Shown here one piece after another: positions 13,841 through 13,874 of a stretch of 13,874 nt of DNA. The notes beneath the pieces are model-generated. The model saw nothing but the letters and a program-made list of their open reading frames with translations. It did not search any database and had not been told where the DNA came from. The DNA is from Clostridia bacterium (GTDB lineage: Bacteria; Bacillota; Clostridia; Oscillospirales; CAG-272), in contig JAFTLM010000261.1 in assembly GCA_017455945.1 (NCBI GenBank), positions 1 through 13,874 of the forward strand, read 5' to 3'. Positions within the stretch are counted from its first letter, which is position 1. The number at the start of each line of letters is the position of its first letter. The translations under genes and the position numbers were made by a program.

Positions 13841-13874
13841 CGCACCCATAAGAGCCCCCACGCCAGTGGGTGCG
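13841..13874. repeat. GC-rich nested inverted repeats at the window edge
   Basis: CGCACCC (13841-13847) pairs with GGGTGCG (13868-13874), and between them CCCAC (13857-13861) pairs with GTGGG (13866-13870) around GCCA, so the two stems compete for 13868-13870. Just upstream GGTG (13828-13831) pairs with CACC (13838-13841). The block is much richer in G+C than the AT-rich DNA before it (13794-13819). No coding sequence is evident. It may be the start of a structured RNA or of an interspersed repeat, cut by the window end. Confidence 0.35.

Overview
The window reads as chromosomal DNA of a Gram-positive anaerobe of the class Clostridia (Bacillota). Supporting signs are strong AGGAGG-type ribosome binding sites, sigma-A promoters with extended -10 boxes, a gene order (signal peptidase I, YlqF/RbgA GTPase, RNase HII, YraN) familiar from Firmicutes, and a DUF1540 cysteine protein. 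The species cannot be named from this sequence. I see no mobile element, CRISPR array, tRNA or rRNA.

Left part (1-7341). A minus-strand metallophosphoesterase (22-741) diverges from a small plus-strand DUF1540 gene (866-1048), which ends at a clear terminator. The next seven genes are all on the minus strand and overlap or lie within 20 bases of each other, so they look like one operon read from a promoter at 7313-7341. In order of transcription they are an ApgM-like phosphoglycerate mutase family protein (likely homoserine kinase), lepB, ylqF/rbgA, rnhB, yraN, an M19 dipeptidase and thrC. If the first gene is a homoserine kinase, the last two steps of threonine synthesis sit at the two ends of an otherwise housekeeping operon.

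Middle part (7389-10040). A divergent sigma-A promoter drives an NfeD-like membrane protein and its usual partner, an SPFH/band-7 (stomatin/QmcA-like) protein. A GC-rich hairpin follows, then a 365-residue soluble protein that I do not recognise. A bidirectional terminator closes this block and also serves the converging nucleoside hydrolase gene.

Right part (10064-13874). A nucleoside hydrolase gene (minus) and a large sigma-factor gene (plus) diverge from back-to-back sigma-A promoters whose -35 boxes are 6 bases apart. Downstream of the plus promoter there is also a possible ECF-type promoter, so the sigma factor may control itself. The sigma gene is the most unusual item in the window. 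An ordinary ECF sigma factor of about 187 residues is fused in frame to about 680 further residues, which hold a helical region and a duplicated beta-rich module with TPAG-x-FENC and EGVGIVK signatures. There is no membrane segment and no neighbouring anti-sigma gene. A perfect hairpin terminator ends it, and the window closes in a GC-rich stretch with nested inverted repeats, cut by the window edge.

In three genes (M19 dipeptidase, NfeD-like, sigma fusion) the ribosome binding site favours a start slightly downstream of the longest reading frame, and I used those starts.
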